From positions 1-64,000 of the forward strand of contig SVOT01000008.1 in NCBI GenBank assembly GCA_015066225.1: a stretch of DNA of 64,000 bases, written 5' to 3'. Positions 1 to 8,590 of the stretch are shown in pieces. Origin of the DNA: Oscillospiraceae bacterium. Its GTDB lineage: Bacteria > Bacillota > Clostridia > Oscillospirales > Acutalibacteraceae. Positions within the stretch are counted from its first letter, which is position 1. Every line of letters begins with the position of its first letter. The position numbers were made by a program, and so were the translations under genes. The notes under the pieces were generated by a model. The model saw nothing but the letters and a program-made list of their open reading frames with translations. It searched no databases and had not been told where the DNA came from.

Positions 1-356
1 GAACAGGTTGCTGACCTCGCTCTCGACTTAGTCGATAATGATCTTCTCGCAGGTATGGAACCCATCGATCTCTCTATCGTTGGTACTCTCCGTCTCGACA
101 GCGTTGATCATATCGCAGCGGACATCGGCAGGCAGGTTTTCGCTCTTGTGTTGGCTTGCAGTTTCGTTGGTGTTATCGGTAATGCCGCTCTTGTCAAGGG
201 TGATATTACTTATGATGCTATCGACGATGCTCAGCTTACTCCTGAACAGGTTGCTGACCTCGCTCTCGACTTAGTCGATAATGATCTTCTCGCAGGTATG
301 GAACCCATCGATCTCTCTATCGTTGGTACTCTCCGTCTCGACAGCGTTGATCATAT
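1..356 (+). repeat. In-frame 243-bp tandem repeat, two partial copies
   Basis: Bases 1-113 and 244-356 are identical over 113 bp, giving a period of 243 bp (81 codons). Identity at silent positions points to recent duplication or ongoing gene conversion. The first copy is cut by the window edge, so the real copy number is unknown. Confidence 0.9.
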
Positions 357-366
357 TAATTTATGA
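1..366 (+). CDS. C-terminal end of an 81-residue tandem-repeat protein (5' end outside window)
   Basis: The reading frame is open from the first base to the TGA at 364-366. The translation shows one full 81-residue unit and the start of the next. The block from EQVADLALDLVDNDL to LRLDSVDHI recurs exactly 81 codons later. The unit is rich in Asp, Leu, Val and Ala, contains one hydrophobic stretch (FALVLACSFVGVIG) and ends abruptly after the second partial unit (HINL). No anchor or known domain is visible in this fragment. The gene must extend upstream of the window and probably contains more repeats. Function is unknown; a secreted or surface repeat protein is possible but unsupported here. 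Confidence 0.7.
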   Translation, partial: EQVADLALDLVDNDLLAGMEPIDLSIVGTLRLDSVDHIAADIGRQVFALVLACSFVGVIGNAALVKGDITYDAIDDAQLTPEQVADLALDLVDNDLLAGMEPIDLSIVGTLRLDSVDHINL

Positions 367-498
367 AATGTGATTTTCTGCGCAGTTCACAAGGTGCTTT
401 GTGCCGGCTTATCTATCATCTTCGTGAAATTATGCACCCTTTATTTAGTGGAAATTTACAAAAAAAACAAAAAGAGTGCTTTTTCGTCAATTTTCCAC

Positions 499-527
499 TT
501 GAAATAGAGGGGCATTAAGTATATAAT
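499..527 (+). promoter_or_regulatory. Promoter of xpt
   Basis: TTGAAA (499-504), a 17-bp spacer and TATAAT (522-527) lie 52 bases before the xpt start. The predicted leader is about 45 nt, too short for a purine riboswitch, and no riboswitch core was recognised. Confidence 0.7.
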
Positions 528-578
528 TTTCGTAAATAAATTAGGTATTACATTCTGTTTTTGCTGGGGAGATACTAA

Positions 579-1166
579 ATGAAGCTTCTTGAAGATAAAA
601 TTGTTGCCGAGGGCAACGCCATAGGCTCCGACATTCTCAAGGTTGATATGTTTCTCAACCATCAGATTGACCCGCTTCTTATCGATGAAATGGGCAAGGA
701 GTTTTTCCGCCTTTTTGAGGGTTGCGGTGCCACAAAGGTTGTAACGGTTGAATCCTCGGGCATTGCAATCGCAGTTGCCGCCGCAAAATATTTCGGTGTG
801 CCAGCCCTTTTTGCAAAAAAAGCAACCCACAAAAACGTGGGCAGCGATATTTTCACCGCAAGGTGTTATTCCTTCACTCACGGTAAAGAATATATGATGA
901 ACATTTCAAAAAAATATCTTCACCCCGGCGACAAGGTTCTTATTATTGACGATTTTCTCGCGGGGGGTAACGCCTGCAACGCGTTGCTTGATATAATTAG
1001 CCAATCCGGTGCTGAGGTTGTGGGCATCGGTATTGCCATCGAAAAAGGCTTTCAGCCCGGTGGCGCCGCCCTTCGTCAAAAGGGCTACAAGGTTCGGTCT
1101 TTAGCAATCATCGAAAGTATGGAGGATGGCAAAATCACCTTCCGCCCCGATGAGGATTGCTTTTGA
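579..1166 (+). CDS. xpt: Xanthine phosphoribosyltransferase
   Basis: Converts xanthine plus PRPP to XMP in cytosolic purine salvage. The 195-residue length matches the family. The type I PRTase PRPP-binding motif VLIIDDFLAGGNA lies at about residues 120-132, and the N-terminal MKLLEDKIVAEG is typical of Xpt. The ATG at 579 has a GGGGAG ribosome binding site 7 bases upstream. It is followed 30 bp later by a BMP-type nucleoside-binding lipoprotein and its ABC transporter, so uptake and salvage of purines appear linked. The orthologous Bacillus gene is usually controlled by a guanine riboswitch; none is recognisable here. Confidence 0.93.
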   Translation: MKLLEDKIVAEGNAIGSDILKVDMFLNHQIDPLLIDEMGKEFFRLFEGCGATKVVTVESSGIAIAVAAAKYFGVPALFAKKATHKNVGSDIFTARCYSFTHGKEYMMNISKKYLHPGDKVLIIDDFLAGGNACNALLDIISQSGAEVVGIGIAIEKGFQPGGAALRQKGYKVRSLAIIESMEDGKITFRPDEDCF

Positions 1167-1196
1167 TAAATTCCAATAAAAACGGAGGAAAAAAGA

Positions 1197-2486
1197 ATGA
1201 AAAAGTCAAGAAAAATTCTCGCTCTTTGCCTTGCTCTTGCAATGGTAGTTCTTTGCTTCACAGCTTGTGGCGATGGCGAGAAAAAACCCGAAGCTGATGC
1301 CGGCAACGAAAACAAGGTTCTTTCAATTGACGAAGTTGAAAAAACAGTTTCCAAGGCTTCAGACCCCGTTGCGAAAAAAGATATCAAAGTTGGTTTTATC
1401 TTCCTTCACGACGAAAACTCCACATACGACAAAAACTTTATGGATGCTGCTGCTGCAGTTCAGAAAAAATTGGGCCTTACTGACGACCAGGTTATTTACA
1501 AAGTAAATATCCCCGAAGGCGACGAGTGCTACAACGCTGCTGCTGAGCTTGTTGACGCAGGCTGCGACGTTATCTTTGCTGACTCTTTCGGCCACGAGCC
1601 CTATATGCTCAAAGCTGCTAAAGAATTCCCCGAGGTTCAGTTCTGCCACGCCACAGGTACTAACGCTCAGACTGCTCTTACACCCAACTTCCACAACGCT
1701 TTTGCTTCTATCTACGAAGGCAGATTCCTTGCAGGTGTTGCTGCAGGTATGAAGCTCAACGAAATGATTGAATCCGGCAAAATCACTGCTGAACAGGCAA
1801 AAATCGGTTACGTTGGTGCATTCCCCTATGCAGAGGTTAAATCAGGCTTCACATCCTTCTTCCTTGGCGCTCGCTACATCTGCCCCAGCGTTACAATGGA
1901 AGTTAAATACACAAACTCCTGGTTCGACATCGCTCTTGAAAAAGAATCTGCACTTGCTCTTATCAAAAACAAATGCGTTCTTATCAGCCAGCACGCTGAC
2001 TCTGAAGGCGCTCCCAAGGCTTGTGAAGAAAACAACATCCCCAACATCGCCTACAACATCGACACCGCAAAAGAGCTTAAATGCGAAAACACAGCTATTA
2101 TCTCTTCAAAAATCAACTGGGCTCCCTACTTCGAGCTTATGATTAACAGCGTAATCGAAGGCAAAGCTATCCCCGTTGACTGGTGCGGCGGCATCAAGGA
2201 AGGCTCAGTTCAGCTCACAGCTCTCAACGAAAAAGCTGCTGCTGAAGGCACACAGGCTAAGATTGATGAAATCAAGGGCAAGCTTGAAGACGGTTCTTTG
2301 AACGTATTCGACACAGAAACATTCAAGGTTGGCGGCAAAAAGCTTGACACTTATCTTGCTGACGTTGTTTCCGACGACAAATTCACACCCGACTCTGAAG
2401 CTATCATTGACGGCGAATTCAGCGAATCAACACACAGATCAGCTCCCTACTTCGATATCATCATCGACGGCATCACAGAAATCTAA
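1197..2486 (+). CDS. BMP/PnrA-family purine nucleoside-binding lipoprotein
   Basis: Extracellular substrate-binding protein of a nucleoside ABC importer. The 429-residue product starts with a lipoprotein signal peptide (MKKSRKILAL..., Cys at residue 24 in CFTAC; the -3 position is Phe rather than the usual Leu). The mature part has the BMP pattern: VGFIFLHDENSTYDKNFMD near the start, then DVIFADSFGHE, GRFLAGVAAGMK and IGYVGAFPYAEV. GGAGG ribosome binding site 6 bp before ATG 1197. It sits between xpt and the cognate ATPase and permease genes. Purine nucleosides are the likely ligand by family and context; the exact substrate cannot be read from sequence. Confidence 0.9.
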   Translation: MKKSRKILALCLALAMVVLCFTACGDGEKKPEADAGNENKVLSIDEVEKTVSKASDPVAKKDIKVGFIFLHDENSTYDKNFMDAAAAVQKKLGLTDDQVIYKVNIPEGDECYNAAAELVDAGCDVIFADSFGHEPYMLKAAKEFPEVQFCHATGTNAQTALTPNFHNAFASIYEGRFLAGVAAGMKLNEMIESGKITAEQAKIGYVGAFPYAEVKSGFTSFFLGARYICPSVTMEVKYTNSWFDIALEKESALALIKNKCVLISQHADSEGAPKACEENNIPNIAYNIDTAKELKCENTAIISSKINWAPYFELMINSVIEGKAIPVDWCGGIKEGSVQLTALNEKAAAEGTQAKIDEIKGKLEDGSLNVFDTETFKVGGKKLDTYLADVVSDDKFTPDSEAIIDGEFSESTHRSAPYFDIIIDGITEI

Positions 2487-2495
2487 TTAAACTTC

Positions 2496-2550
2496 ACACC
2501 ATTAAGGTGTAGTTCCCCTGCCGGGGCTCCCCCGGCAGGAGAATTTGTTT
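2496..2550 (+). terminator. Intercistronic hairpins between the binding protein and the ABC ATPase
   Basis: A 5-bp hairpin (2496-2510) is followed by a perfect 10-bp GC-rich stem, 2517-2526 paired with 2530-2539 around a CTC loop. A T-rich stretch follows. This probably acts as a partial terminator or 3' stabiliser that keeps binding-protein mRNA more abundant than that of the membrane components. Confidence 0.75.
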
Positions 2551-2621
2551 TGTTTTGATGTTTTTTTGCAAAAGAAGTGTGAAAAAACATCAGTATAAAA
2601 CTATTTTCAAGAGGTGAGAAT

Positions 2622-4154
2622 ATGGCAAATGTTGCTATTGAGCTGAATAACCTTACCAAAACCTTCGGCAAGGTTGTTGCAAACAAAAATGTCAGCATTT
2701 CCGTAAATAAAGGCGAAATCCTTTCCATTCTCGGCGAAAACGGAAGCGGTAAAACCACTCTTATGAATATGATTGCCGGCATTTATTATCCCGACAGCGG
2801 TTCTATAAGAATAAACGGCGAAGATGTTACCATCCGTTCACCCAAGGATGCTTTCGACCTTAAAATCGGTATGATTCACCAACACTTTAAGCTCGTTGAC
2901 GTTTTCAGCGCCACCGAAAATATCGTTTTGGGAATCGACAATCAGAAATACAACATAAAAGTCGCTGAAAAAAGCATTCGTGAAACCTGTGATAAATACG
3001 GCTTTGAAATAGATTTAAACAAGAAAATCTATGATATGAGCGTTTCTGAAAAGCAGACTGTTGAAATTGTAAAGGTGCTTTACAGGGGTGCAGATATCCT
3101 CATCCTTGACGAGCCCACAGCGGTTCTCACTCCCCAAGAGATTACAAAGCTTTTCGCTGTTCTTCGCCGTATGCGTGACGATGGCAAGGCTATCATAATC
3201 ATCACCCACAAGCTCAACGAGGTTCTTGAAATTTCCGACAGAGTTTCTGTTCTCAGAAAGGGCGAATACATAGGCACAGTTGAAACAAAGGATGCCACCG
3301 AGCAGAGCCTTACAGAAATGATGGTGGGTGAAAAAATCAGCCTCGATATCGACAGACCGGAGCCCCACGACACAACAGACAGGCTCATTGTCAAGGGCGT
3401 TGACTGCTTCAATGCAGAAGGCGTGAAGGTGCTTGACGACATCACCTTTACTGCAAAAAGCGGCGAAATTCTCGGTATTGCAGGCATCGCAGGTTCAGGT
3501 CAGCGTGAGCTGCTTGAGGCTGTTGCAGGTCTTCAAAAGCTCAGCGGCGGTGAAATAATTTATAAAGACCCCACTTCGGGCAAGGATGAAAACCTTCGCA
3601 ACAAAACTCCCAACGAAATAAAAAATCTCGGCGTTCGCCTTTCATTCGTTCCCGAAGACAGATTAGGTATGGGTCTTGTGGGCAATATGGGCATTGCTGA
3701 TAATATGATGCTCAGAAGCTATAAAAAGGGTAAATCCTTCTTTCTTGAAAGAAAAGAGCCCAAAAGCCTTGCCAACAAAATCATTACCGATTTAAAAGTT
3801 GTCACACCCGATGCCAACACCCCCGTCAGACGACTTTCGGGCGGTAACGTTCAGAAGGTTCTCGTGGGCCGTGAAATCGCCGCATCACCCACGGTTCTTA
3901 TGGCGGCTTACCCCGTGCGTGGGCTGGACATCAACTCATCTTACACGATTTATAATCTTCTTACCGAGCAAAAGGAAAAAGGCGTTGCCGTTATCTTCGT
4001 CGGCGAGGACCTTGACGTTCTTATCGAGCTTTGCGACAGAATTCTTGTTCTCAGCGGCGGCAGAGTAACCGGCATTGTTGACGGCAGAAGCGCAAAGAAG
4101 GAAGAGCTCGGCATACTTATGACTAAAGGAAAAGGCGGTGATACGAATGAATAA
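2622..4154 (+). CDS. Nucleoside ABC importer, duplicated ATPase subunit
   Basis: Fused double-ABC ATPase (510 residues) of the sugar/nucleoside importer type, working with the BMP lipoprotein upstream and the two permeases downstream. Domain 1 has Walker A GENGSGKTT (about residues 38-46) and Walker B ILILDEPTAVL, but a degenerate signature (MSVSEKQTVEIVK). Domain 2 has a degenerate Walker A (GIAGSGQRE) and Walker B (MAAYPVRGLD) but a good signature, LSGGNVQK. This asymmetry is normal for the NupO/YufO/RbsA class. GAGGTG ribosome binding site before ATG 2622. Its stop overlaps the next start. Confidence 0.92.
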   Translation: MANVAIELNNLTKTFGKVVANKNVSISVNKGEILSILGENGSGKTTLMNMIAGIYYPDSGSIRINGEDVTIRSPKDAFDLKIGMIHQHFKLVDVFSATENIVLGIDNQKYNIKVAEKSIRETCDKYGFEIDLNKKIYDMSVSEKQTVEIVKVLYRGADILILDEPTAVLTPQEITKLFAVLRRMRDDGKAIIIITHKLNEVLEISDRVSVLRKGEYIGTVETKDATEQSLTEMMVGEKISLDIDRPEPHDTTDRLIVKGVDCFNAEGVKVLDDITFTAKSGEILGIAGIAGSGQRELLEAVAGLQKLSGGEIIYKDPTSGKDENLRNKTPNEIKNLGVRLSFVPEDRLGMGLVGNMGIADNMMLRSYKKGKSFFLERKEPKSLANKIITDLKVVTPDANTPVRRLSGGNVQKVLVGREIAASPTVLMAAYPVRGLDINSSYTIYNLLTEQKEKGVAVIFVGEDLDVLIELCDRILVLSGGRVTGIVDGRSAKKEELGILMTKGKGGDTNE

Positions 4155-5247
4155 GCATAATCACCACGAGCCGTTGATAAGAATTTCTAAAAACGACGCT
4201 ATGCCGTGGCAAAAAGCCTGGGCAATCCGAGGTGCTTGTATCCTTGCCGCATTCATTGTGTGCGCCGTTGTTATTGTTTTTGTTACCAATTTAAACCCCT
4301 TGCAGGTTTTCGCCTCAATGTTCGAGGGTTCCTTCGGCTCTGAAAGAAAAATTTGGATTGCGTTGCAAAACACCGCTATCCTGCTTTGTATATCCCTTGC
4401 GGTTACACCCGCATTTAAAATGCGCTTCTGGAACCTTGGCGCTGAAGGTCAGGTTCTTATGGGCGCCCTTGCAACCGCCGCCTGTATGATTAATCTCAGC
4501 GACCTGCCAAGCACGGCAATTATTGCCATCTCTATCGGCGCAAGCCTTGTTTCCGGTTTAATATGGGGCGTTATCCCCTCGCTTTTCAAAGCGAAGTGGA
4601 ACACAAACGAATCCCTTTTCACCCTTATGATGAACTACGTTGCAATTCAGCTTATTGCATATTTCATAACATTCTGGGAAAATCCCAAGGGCTCCAACAC
4701 CGTCGGCATCATCAACTTCAACTCCGAAGCCGGTTGGATTCCCGCAATATTTAACCAGAAATATCTCTTCAACATATTGGCTGTGTTCATTCTCACCTTC
4801 ATTATGTATGTTTACCTTAAACACAGCAAGCACGGCTACGAAATATCCGTTGTCGGCGAAAGCGAAAACACTGCCCGCTACATCGGCATCAATGTCAAAA
4901 AAACAATCATCAGAACTGTTGCAATATCCGGCGCATTGTGTGGCTTTGCAGGCTTCCTGCTTGTTGCGGGCACAGGTCACACAATTTCAACCGACACCGC
5001 AGGCGGTCAGGGCTTTACGGCTATCATGGTTTCCTGGCTTGCAAAATTCAACCCCATCATTATGATTTTCACCTCGTTCCTTCTTGTTTTCCTCGAAAGG
5101 GGTGCCGGCGAAATTGCAACGGCATTCAGGTTGAACGAAAGCGTTTCCGAAATCCTTAGCGGTATAATCCTTTTCTTTATTATAGGAAGTGAGTTTTTCA
5201 TCAACTATAAGGTGAGCATCGGAAAATCTAAAAAGGAGGTAAACTGA
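4147..5247 (+). CDS. Nucleoside ABC importer permease (NupP/YufP type)
   Basis: Integral membrane subunit of about 366 residues with eight or more hydrophobic segments. It carries the family loop FKMRFWNLGAEGQVLMGALA, which contacts the ATPase. ATG 4147 is preferred over the GTG at 4138 because AAGGCGGTG lies at proper distance and ATG 4147 overlaps the ATPase stop by 8 bp, indicating translational coupling. Pairs with the second permease downstream to make a heterodimeric channel. Confidence 0.88.
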   Translation: MNKHNHHEPLIRISKNDAMPWQKAWAIRGACILAAFIVCAVVIVFVTNLNPLQVFASMFEGSFGSERKIWIALQNTAILLCISLAVTPAFKMRFWNLGAEGQVLMGALATAACMINLSDLPSTAIIAISIGASLVSGLIWGVIPSLFKAKWNTNESLFTLMMNYVAIQLIAYFITFWENPKGSNTVGIINFNSEAGWIPAIFNQKYLFNILAVFILTFIMYVYLKHSKHGYEISVVGESENTARYIGINVKKTIIRTVAISGALCGFAGFLLVAGTGHTISTDTAGGQGFTAIMVSWLAKFNPIIMIFTSFLLVFLERGAGEIATAFRLNESVSEILSGIILFFIIGSEFFINYKVSIGKSKKEVN

Positions 5248-5248
5248 T

Positions 5249-6235
5249 ATGCTGGCTATTCTCGCAGGCTTTTTAAAGCAAGCCATAATTCAAGGTATCC
5301 CCCTTCTTTTTGGTTCTACAGGTGAAATTATCACCGAAAAATCCGGTAACCTTAACCTTGGCATCCCCGGTATAATGTACATCGGCGGTATCTCCGGTGT
5401 TATCGGTGCATATTTCTATGAAAAACACGGCGACGTTGACAACGCTCTTCTCTGCGTTCTTGTGCCTTTTCTCACATCAATTCTCGGCTCGGTTATAATG
5501 TCGCTTATTTACTGCTTCCTTACCGTAACAATGAAGGCTAACCAGAACGTTACCGGTCTTGCTCTGACAACCTTTGGCGTTGGTGTGGGCAACTTCTTTG
5601 GTGGCTCTCTCACCTCTCTTTTCGGCGGTGAGGGTGGTCACATTGCCCTTAACGCAACCGGTAAATACTATCAGGCAACTCTCCCCTTTGCTGATAAGCT
5701 GGGGCTTTTCGGCGAAACCTTCCTTTCCTTTGGTTTCCTCGCCTATCTTGCAATATTCATATCCCTTGTAGCTTCGTGGTATCTCAACCACACACGCTCC
5801 GGTCTTAACCTGAGAGCTGTTGGTGAAAACCCCGCAACAGCCGATGCCGCAGGTGTTAACGTTACACTCTACAAATACGTTGCAACCTGTGTCGGCGGTG
5901 CTATTGCAGGTCTGGGCGGTCTTTATTTCATAATGGACTATATCGGTGGCTCGTGGACAAACGGCGGCTTCGGTGACCGTGGCTGGCTCGCAATCGCACT
6001 TGTTATTTTTGCACTTTGGAAGCCTAAGTTTTCAATTCTCGGCTCAATCCTTTTCGGCGGGCTTTACATTGTCTATCTTTACATCCCCGGTCTTTCAAGA
6101 AACTCTCAGGAGCTTTTCAAAATGCTCCCCTATATCGTTACAATTATCGTTCTCATTTTCACAAGCATCAGAAAGAAAAGAGAAAACCAACCCCCGCAGA
6201 GTCTTGGTCTGACATATTTCCGAGAAGAAAGATAA
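5249..6235 (+). CDS. Nucleoside ABC importer permease (NupQ/YufQ type)
   Basis: Second permease subunit, 328 residues, mostly hydrophobic. The conserved segment GSTGEIITEKSGNLNLGIPG is typical of this half of BMP-type importers. Start ATG 5249 lies 1 bp after the stop of the first permease, with AAAGGAGG 10 bp upstream. Last gene of the xpt-linked purine uptake operon; a strong terminator follows. Confidence 0.9.
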   Translation: MLAILAGFLKQAIIQGIPLLFGSTGEIITEKSGNLNLGIPGIMYIGGISGVIGAYFYEKHGDVDNALLCVLVPFLTSILGSVIMSLIYCFLTVTMKANQNVTGLALTTFGVGVGNFFGGSLTSLFGGEGGHIALNATGKYYQATLPFADKLGLFGETFLSFGFLAYLAIFISLVASWYLNHTRSGLNLRAVGENPATADAAGVNVTLYKYVATCVGGAIAGLGGLYFIMDYIGGSWTNGGFGDRGWLAIALVIFALWKPKFSILGSILFGGLYIVYLYIPGLSRNSQELFKMLPYIVTIIVLIFTSIRKKRENQPPQSLGLTYFREER

Positions 6236-6240
6236 AAACT

Positions 6241-6290
6241 ATACCACAGTTATTCTTTTTGTGAATAACTGTGGTATTTTTGTTTTTTAG
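6241..6290 (+). terminator. Rho-independent terminator of the purine uptake operon
   Basis: A 15-bp perfect stem (6241-6255 with 6263-6277) has a 7-nt loop and is followed by a T-rich tail to 6288. Confidence 0.95.
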
Positions 6291-6327
6291 GGTAAAAATA
6301 ACAGTAAATTAATTTTAGGGTGATTTT

Positions 6328-6765
6328 ATGTTATCTGCCATTATTGCTGTTATTTCGGGCGCTCTGATGAGTATTCAGGGTGTTTTTAACGAGGGCGTCA
6401 CAAAGCAGACCTCAATCTGGATTTCTGCCGCATTCGTTCAGCTAACAGCCTTTCTCTTCTGCGTGGGAGCGTGGCTTTTTACAGGCCGCGAGAGCTCCGT
6501 TAGTGCACTTTTCAGAATAGATAACAAATATATGCTCCTGGGCGGTGTACTCGGTGCTCTTATCACCTACACCGTTATAAAGAGTATGTCGGGTCTTGGG
6601 CCTGCACAGGCTGTTATGATTATTGTAACCTCACAGCTTGTTGTGGCATATCTTATTGAGTTATTCGGTCTTTTCGGTGTTGAAAAGGTAAGCTTTCAAT
6701 GGCACAAGCTCCTGGGTGTTGCCATATCAATAGCAGGAATACTTCTTTTCAAATGGAACAAATAA
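6328..6765 (+). CDS. DMT-superfamily membrane protein, DUF606/YdcZ type
   Basis: A 145-residue protein with four to five hydrophobic helices and little else. It begins MLSAIIAVISGALMSIQGVF, followed by conserved charged and aromatic residues, a pattern seen in half-size DMT transporters of the YdcZ group. These probably dimerise in the membrane. The substrate is unknown. It stands alone between the terminator at 6241 and a hairpin-rich gap. Confidence 0.75.
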   Translation: MLSAIIAVISGALMSIQGVFNEGVTKQTSIWISAAFVQLTAFLFCVGAWLFTGRESSVSALFRIDNKYMLLGGVLGALITYTVIKSMSGLGPAQAVMIIVTSQLVVAYLIELFGLFGVEKVSFQWHKLLGVAISIAGILLFKWNK

Positions 6766-6812
6766 AAGGGGATGTAAAAAAAGCGCAGACCGCATAAAAC
6801 AATGTAAATCAA

Positions 6813-6985
6813 GGGGTTCCTGCAGGATGATGCCTGTAAGAACCCCATTTATAATAAAAAGACGTAAATTATTTAAGAATTTTAAATTTTTATGCTACGA
6901 ACAAACCTCGCCACTCGACGTACCTTTGTACGCCTTCGGGCAAACAAAAACAAGTCTGAAGCCTTGTTTTTGCTCGGTTTGTCCG
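6813..6985. other. Hairpin-rich intergenic segment
   Basis: The 6766-7017 gap has no credible gene. It holds an interrupted hairpin (GGGGTTC 6813-6819 with GAACCCC 6840-6846, inner CAGG/CCTG) that may end transcription of the DMT gene. It also has a small CGTAC-CTTT-GTACG hairpin near 6918-6932. A long bulged hairpin follows at 6937-6985: 9 bp, a 5-nt bulge, 9 bp and an 8-nt loop. Confidence 0.6.
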
Positions 6986-7017
6986 TTCTGCATCTTTTTT
7001 TCCTATCCCCTAAAACG

Positions 7018-7050
7018 AGCTGTAAAAAAACTTTTGTTTTTTTACAGCTA
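7018..7050. terminator. Bidirectional terminator
   Basis: A 13-bp stem (7018-7030 with 7037-7049) has an A7/T7 core and a 6-nt loop. It serves the minus-strand gene ending at 7061 and anything reading rightward. A closely similar hairpin word recurs at 47737-47773. Confidence 0.85.
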
Positions 7051-7060
7051 ATTTTTTCTT

Positions 7061-8449
7061 TTATTTATTAACACTAATCTCGGGAGCGCCCACTACACTG
7101 TCACCAAGGAACTCACAAGCAACGCCTTTTTTGTTATAAAGGCTCACGCTGCTGCCGTTGAATGCCTTGACGGTGTAGGTGTAGCTTTCGCCGTTTTTCA
7201 CGTTGGTGTCAACAAAGCTTGTTGTGCCGTCGGTTACCTCGGCTATTTTCTGCCACTTGCCGCTGTCTGTTTTGCGATATACTCTGTAGCCCTTTGCACC
7301 TGAAACATCCTCAAAGCCTATGCTGATGCCTTCTGCTGTGCTTTCTGCATAAACCTCGGGGGTTTTAAGGAAAATAATCTTTTTGCCCGAGCCGTTATAT
7401 GAGCCTGTAAGACTGCCGTCATAGGCTTTAACGGTGTAAACGTACTTCTTGCCGTCCTCAATGTTTTCGTCAACGTAGCTGAGCTTGCCCGCTCCCTTGA
7501 GCTTTGCAATCTTCTGCCACGATGTACCTGACGTTTTTCTATAAACAAAATACCCGTCAGCGGAGCCAACCTTGCCCCATTGGAACTGAATGGAATCCGA
7601 TTTGTTGCTGACTGACACAAGCTTTGGTGATACAAGGCATTTTACGCTTTCGCCTGCATAATATTGGCTGGTTTTTTTGCCGTCAACCGCTTTTACGGTG
7701 TAGGTGTATTTAACACCGTTTTTTGCTGTTTTATCCGTGAAGCTTTCAGACGCTGTTGAACCGACATACTCAAAAGACTTTTTGCCGTCTTTTCTGTAAA
7801 CCTTGTACTTATCAGCCTCTTTGACGTCACTCCACTTTATAACAATGCCGTTTGCACCGTTTTTAACAGAGCTTATTTCAGGCACACCTACCGATGTTTT
7901 TTTGCCGTAAAGCTTTGGAGCGTGGTACATATTGATTGAATAAAGAGTCCAGCTGTCACCACCGCAATGGTTATAGGTGTATGTCTGCTTTTTGCCGTTA
8001 TGTGCTTTATTGTGAGCGTAATCCTGAGCATAGCCTGCGCTGTTTGCACCGTTGCAGATTACAACGTGCTCAAAATCGCCGCAATAGTTACATTTGTAAA
8101 AAATGGGGTCGCCCTTTTCAAGCTTGCCCTTATTGTCTGCCATGGAAACGGTGCCTCTTTTGCCACCGGTCAACGTGAGCTTATATGCCTTGCCATATGT
8201 ACCCTTGAGCGAATCATACAAGAGCTTTACGGTTTCGCCGTAAACGTCAACACCGCCTGCCTGCAAGCATTTAGAAGCAAAATCGGCACAAAGACCGATT
8301 CCGTTATCCCAGTTTTTTTCGGCATATTTTATGGCTGCTGAAACGTTGTAGCAGCCGTCGGTTTTGGCTGCTGAGGTCTGCACGTTCAATGGAAGAATGC
8401 CCACCGCAACAATGAGTGCCATAACCGTTGAAAGTAAACGTTTTGTCAT
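7061..8449 (-). CDS. Secreted protein: amidase-like domain plus three Fn3-like repeats
   Basis: A 462-residue exported protein. The signal peptide is residues 1 to about 28 (MTKRLLSTVMALIVAVG...SAA). Residues of about 30-185 resemble the putative amidase domain (Amidase_6, NlpC/P60-like): GLCADFASKCLQAGG with candidate nucleophile Cys54, and FEHVVICNG with His128. A CxxC pair, two more Cys and a His-rich segment are also present. Three repeats of about 90 residues follow, each with the pattern YxVYRK...KIA...Y.D..V..G..YTYTVKA, which are Fn3-like. The same repeat type occurs in the deacetylase at 24505-26796. It probably acts on peptidoglycan or surface peptides; substrate unknown. GGAGA ribosome binding site. 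Confidence 0.75.
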   Translation of the reverse strand: MTKRLLSTVMALIVAVGILPLNVQTSAAKTDGCYNVSAAIKYAEKNWDNGIGLCADFASKCLQAGGVDVYGETVKLLYDSLKGTYGKAYKLTLTGGKRGTVSMADNKGKLEKGDPIFYKCNYCGDFEHVVICNGANSAGYAQDYAHNKAHNGKKQTYTYNHCGGDSWTLYSINMYHAPKLYGKKTSVGVPEISSVKNGANGIVIKWSDVKEADKYKVYRKDGKKSFEYVGSTASESFTDKTAKNGVKYTYTVKAVDGKKTSQYYAGESVKCLVSPKLVSVSNKSDSIQFQWGKVGSADGYFVYRKTSGTSWQKIAKLKGAGKLSYVDENIEDGKKYVYTVKAYDGSLTGSYNGSGKKIIFLKTPEVYAESTAEGISIGFEDVSGAKGYRVYRKTDSGKWQKIAEVTDGTTSFVDTNVKNGESYTYTVKAFNGSSVSLYNKKGVACEFLGDSVVGAPEISVNK

Positions 8450-8590
8450 AAATTATCTCCAAAAGTTACAATTTGTAATCAAAAACGAGAAAAATTATAC
8501 CACAATCTGTAACCTTTGTCAAATCCACCCAAATCCGGACAAAAAAACACCACCATCAGGCTGATGCCCAAGGTGATGCTTTCAAAAAAA

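Noticed and set aside
367-578. Purine riboswitch upstream of xpt
   Set aside because: No conserved purine riboswitch core or P1-P3 layout is visible, and the promoter at 499-527 leaves too short a leader.
6827-7051. A 74-codon ORF between the DMT gene and the terminator
   Set aside because: It crosses several hairpins and the terminator and lacks a ribosome binding site.
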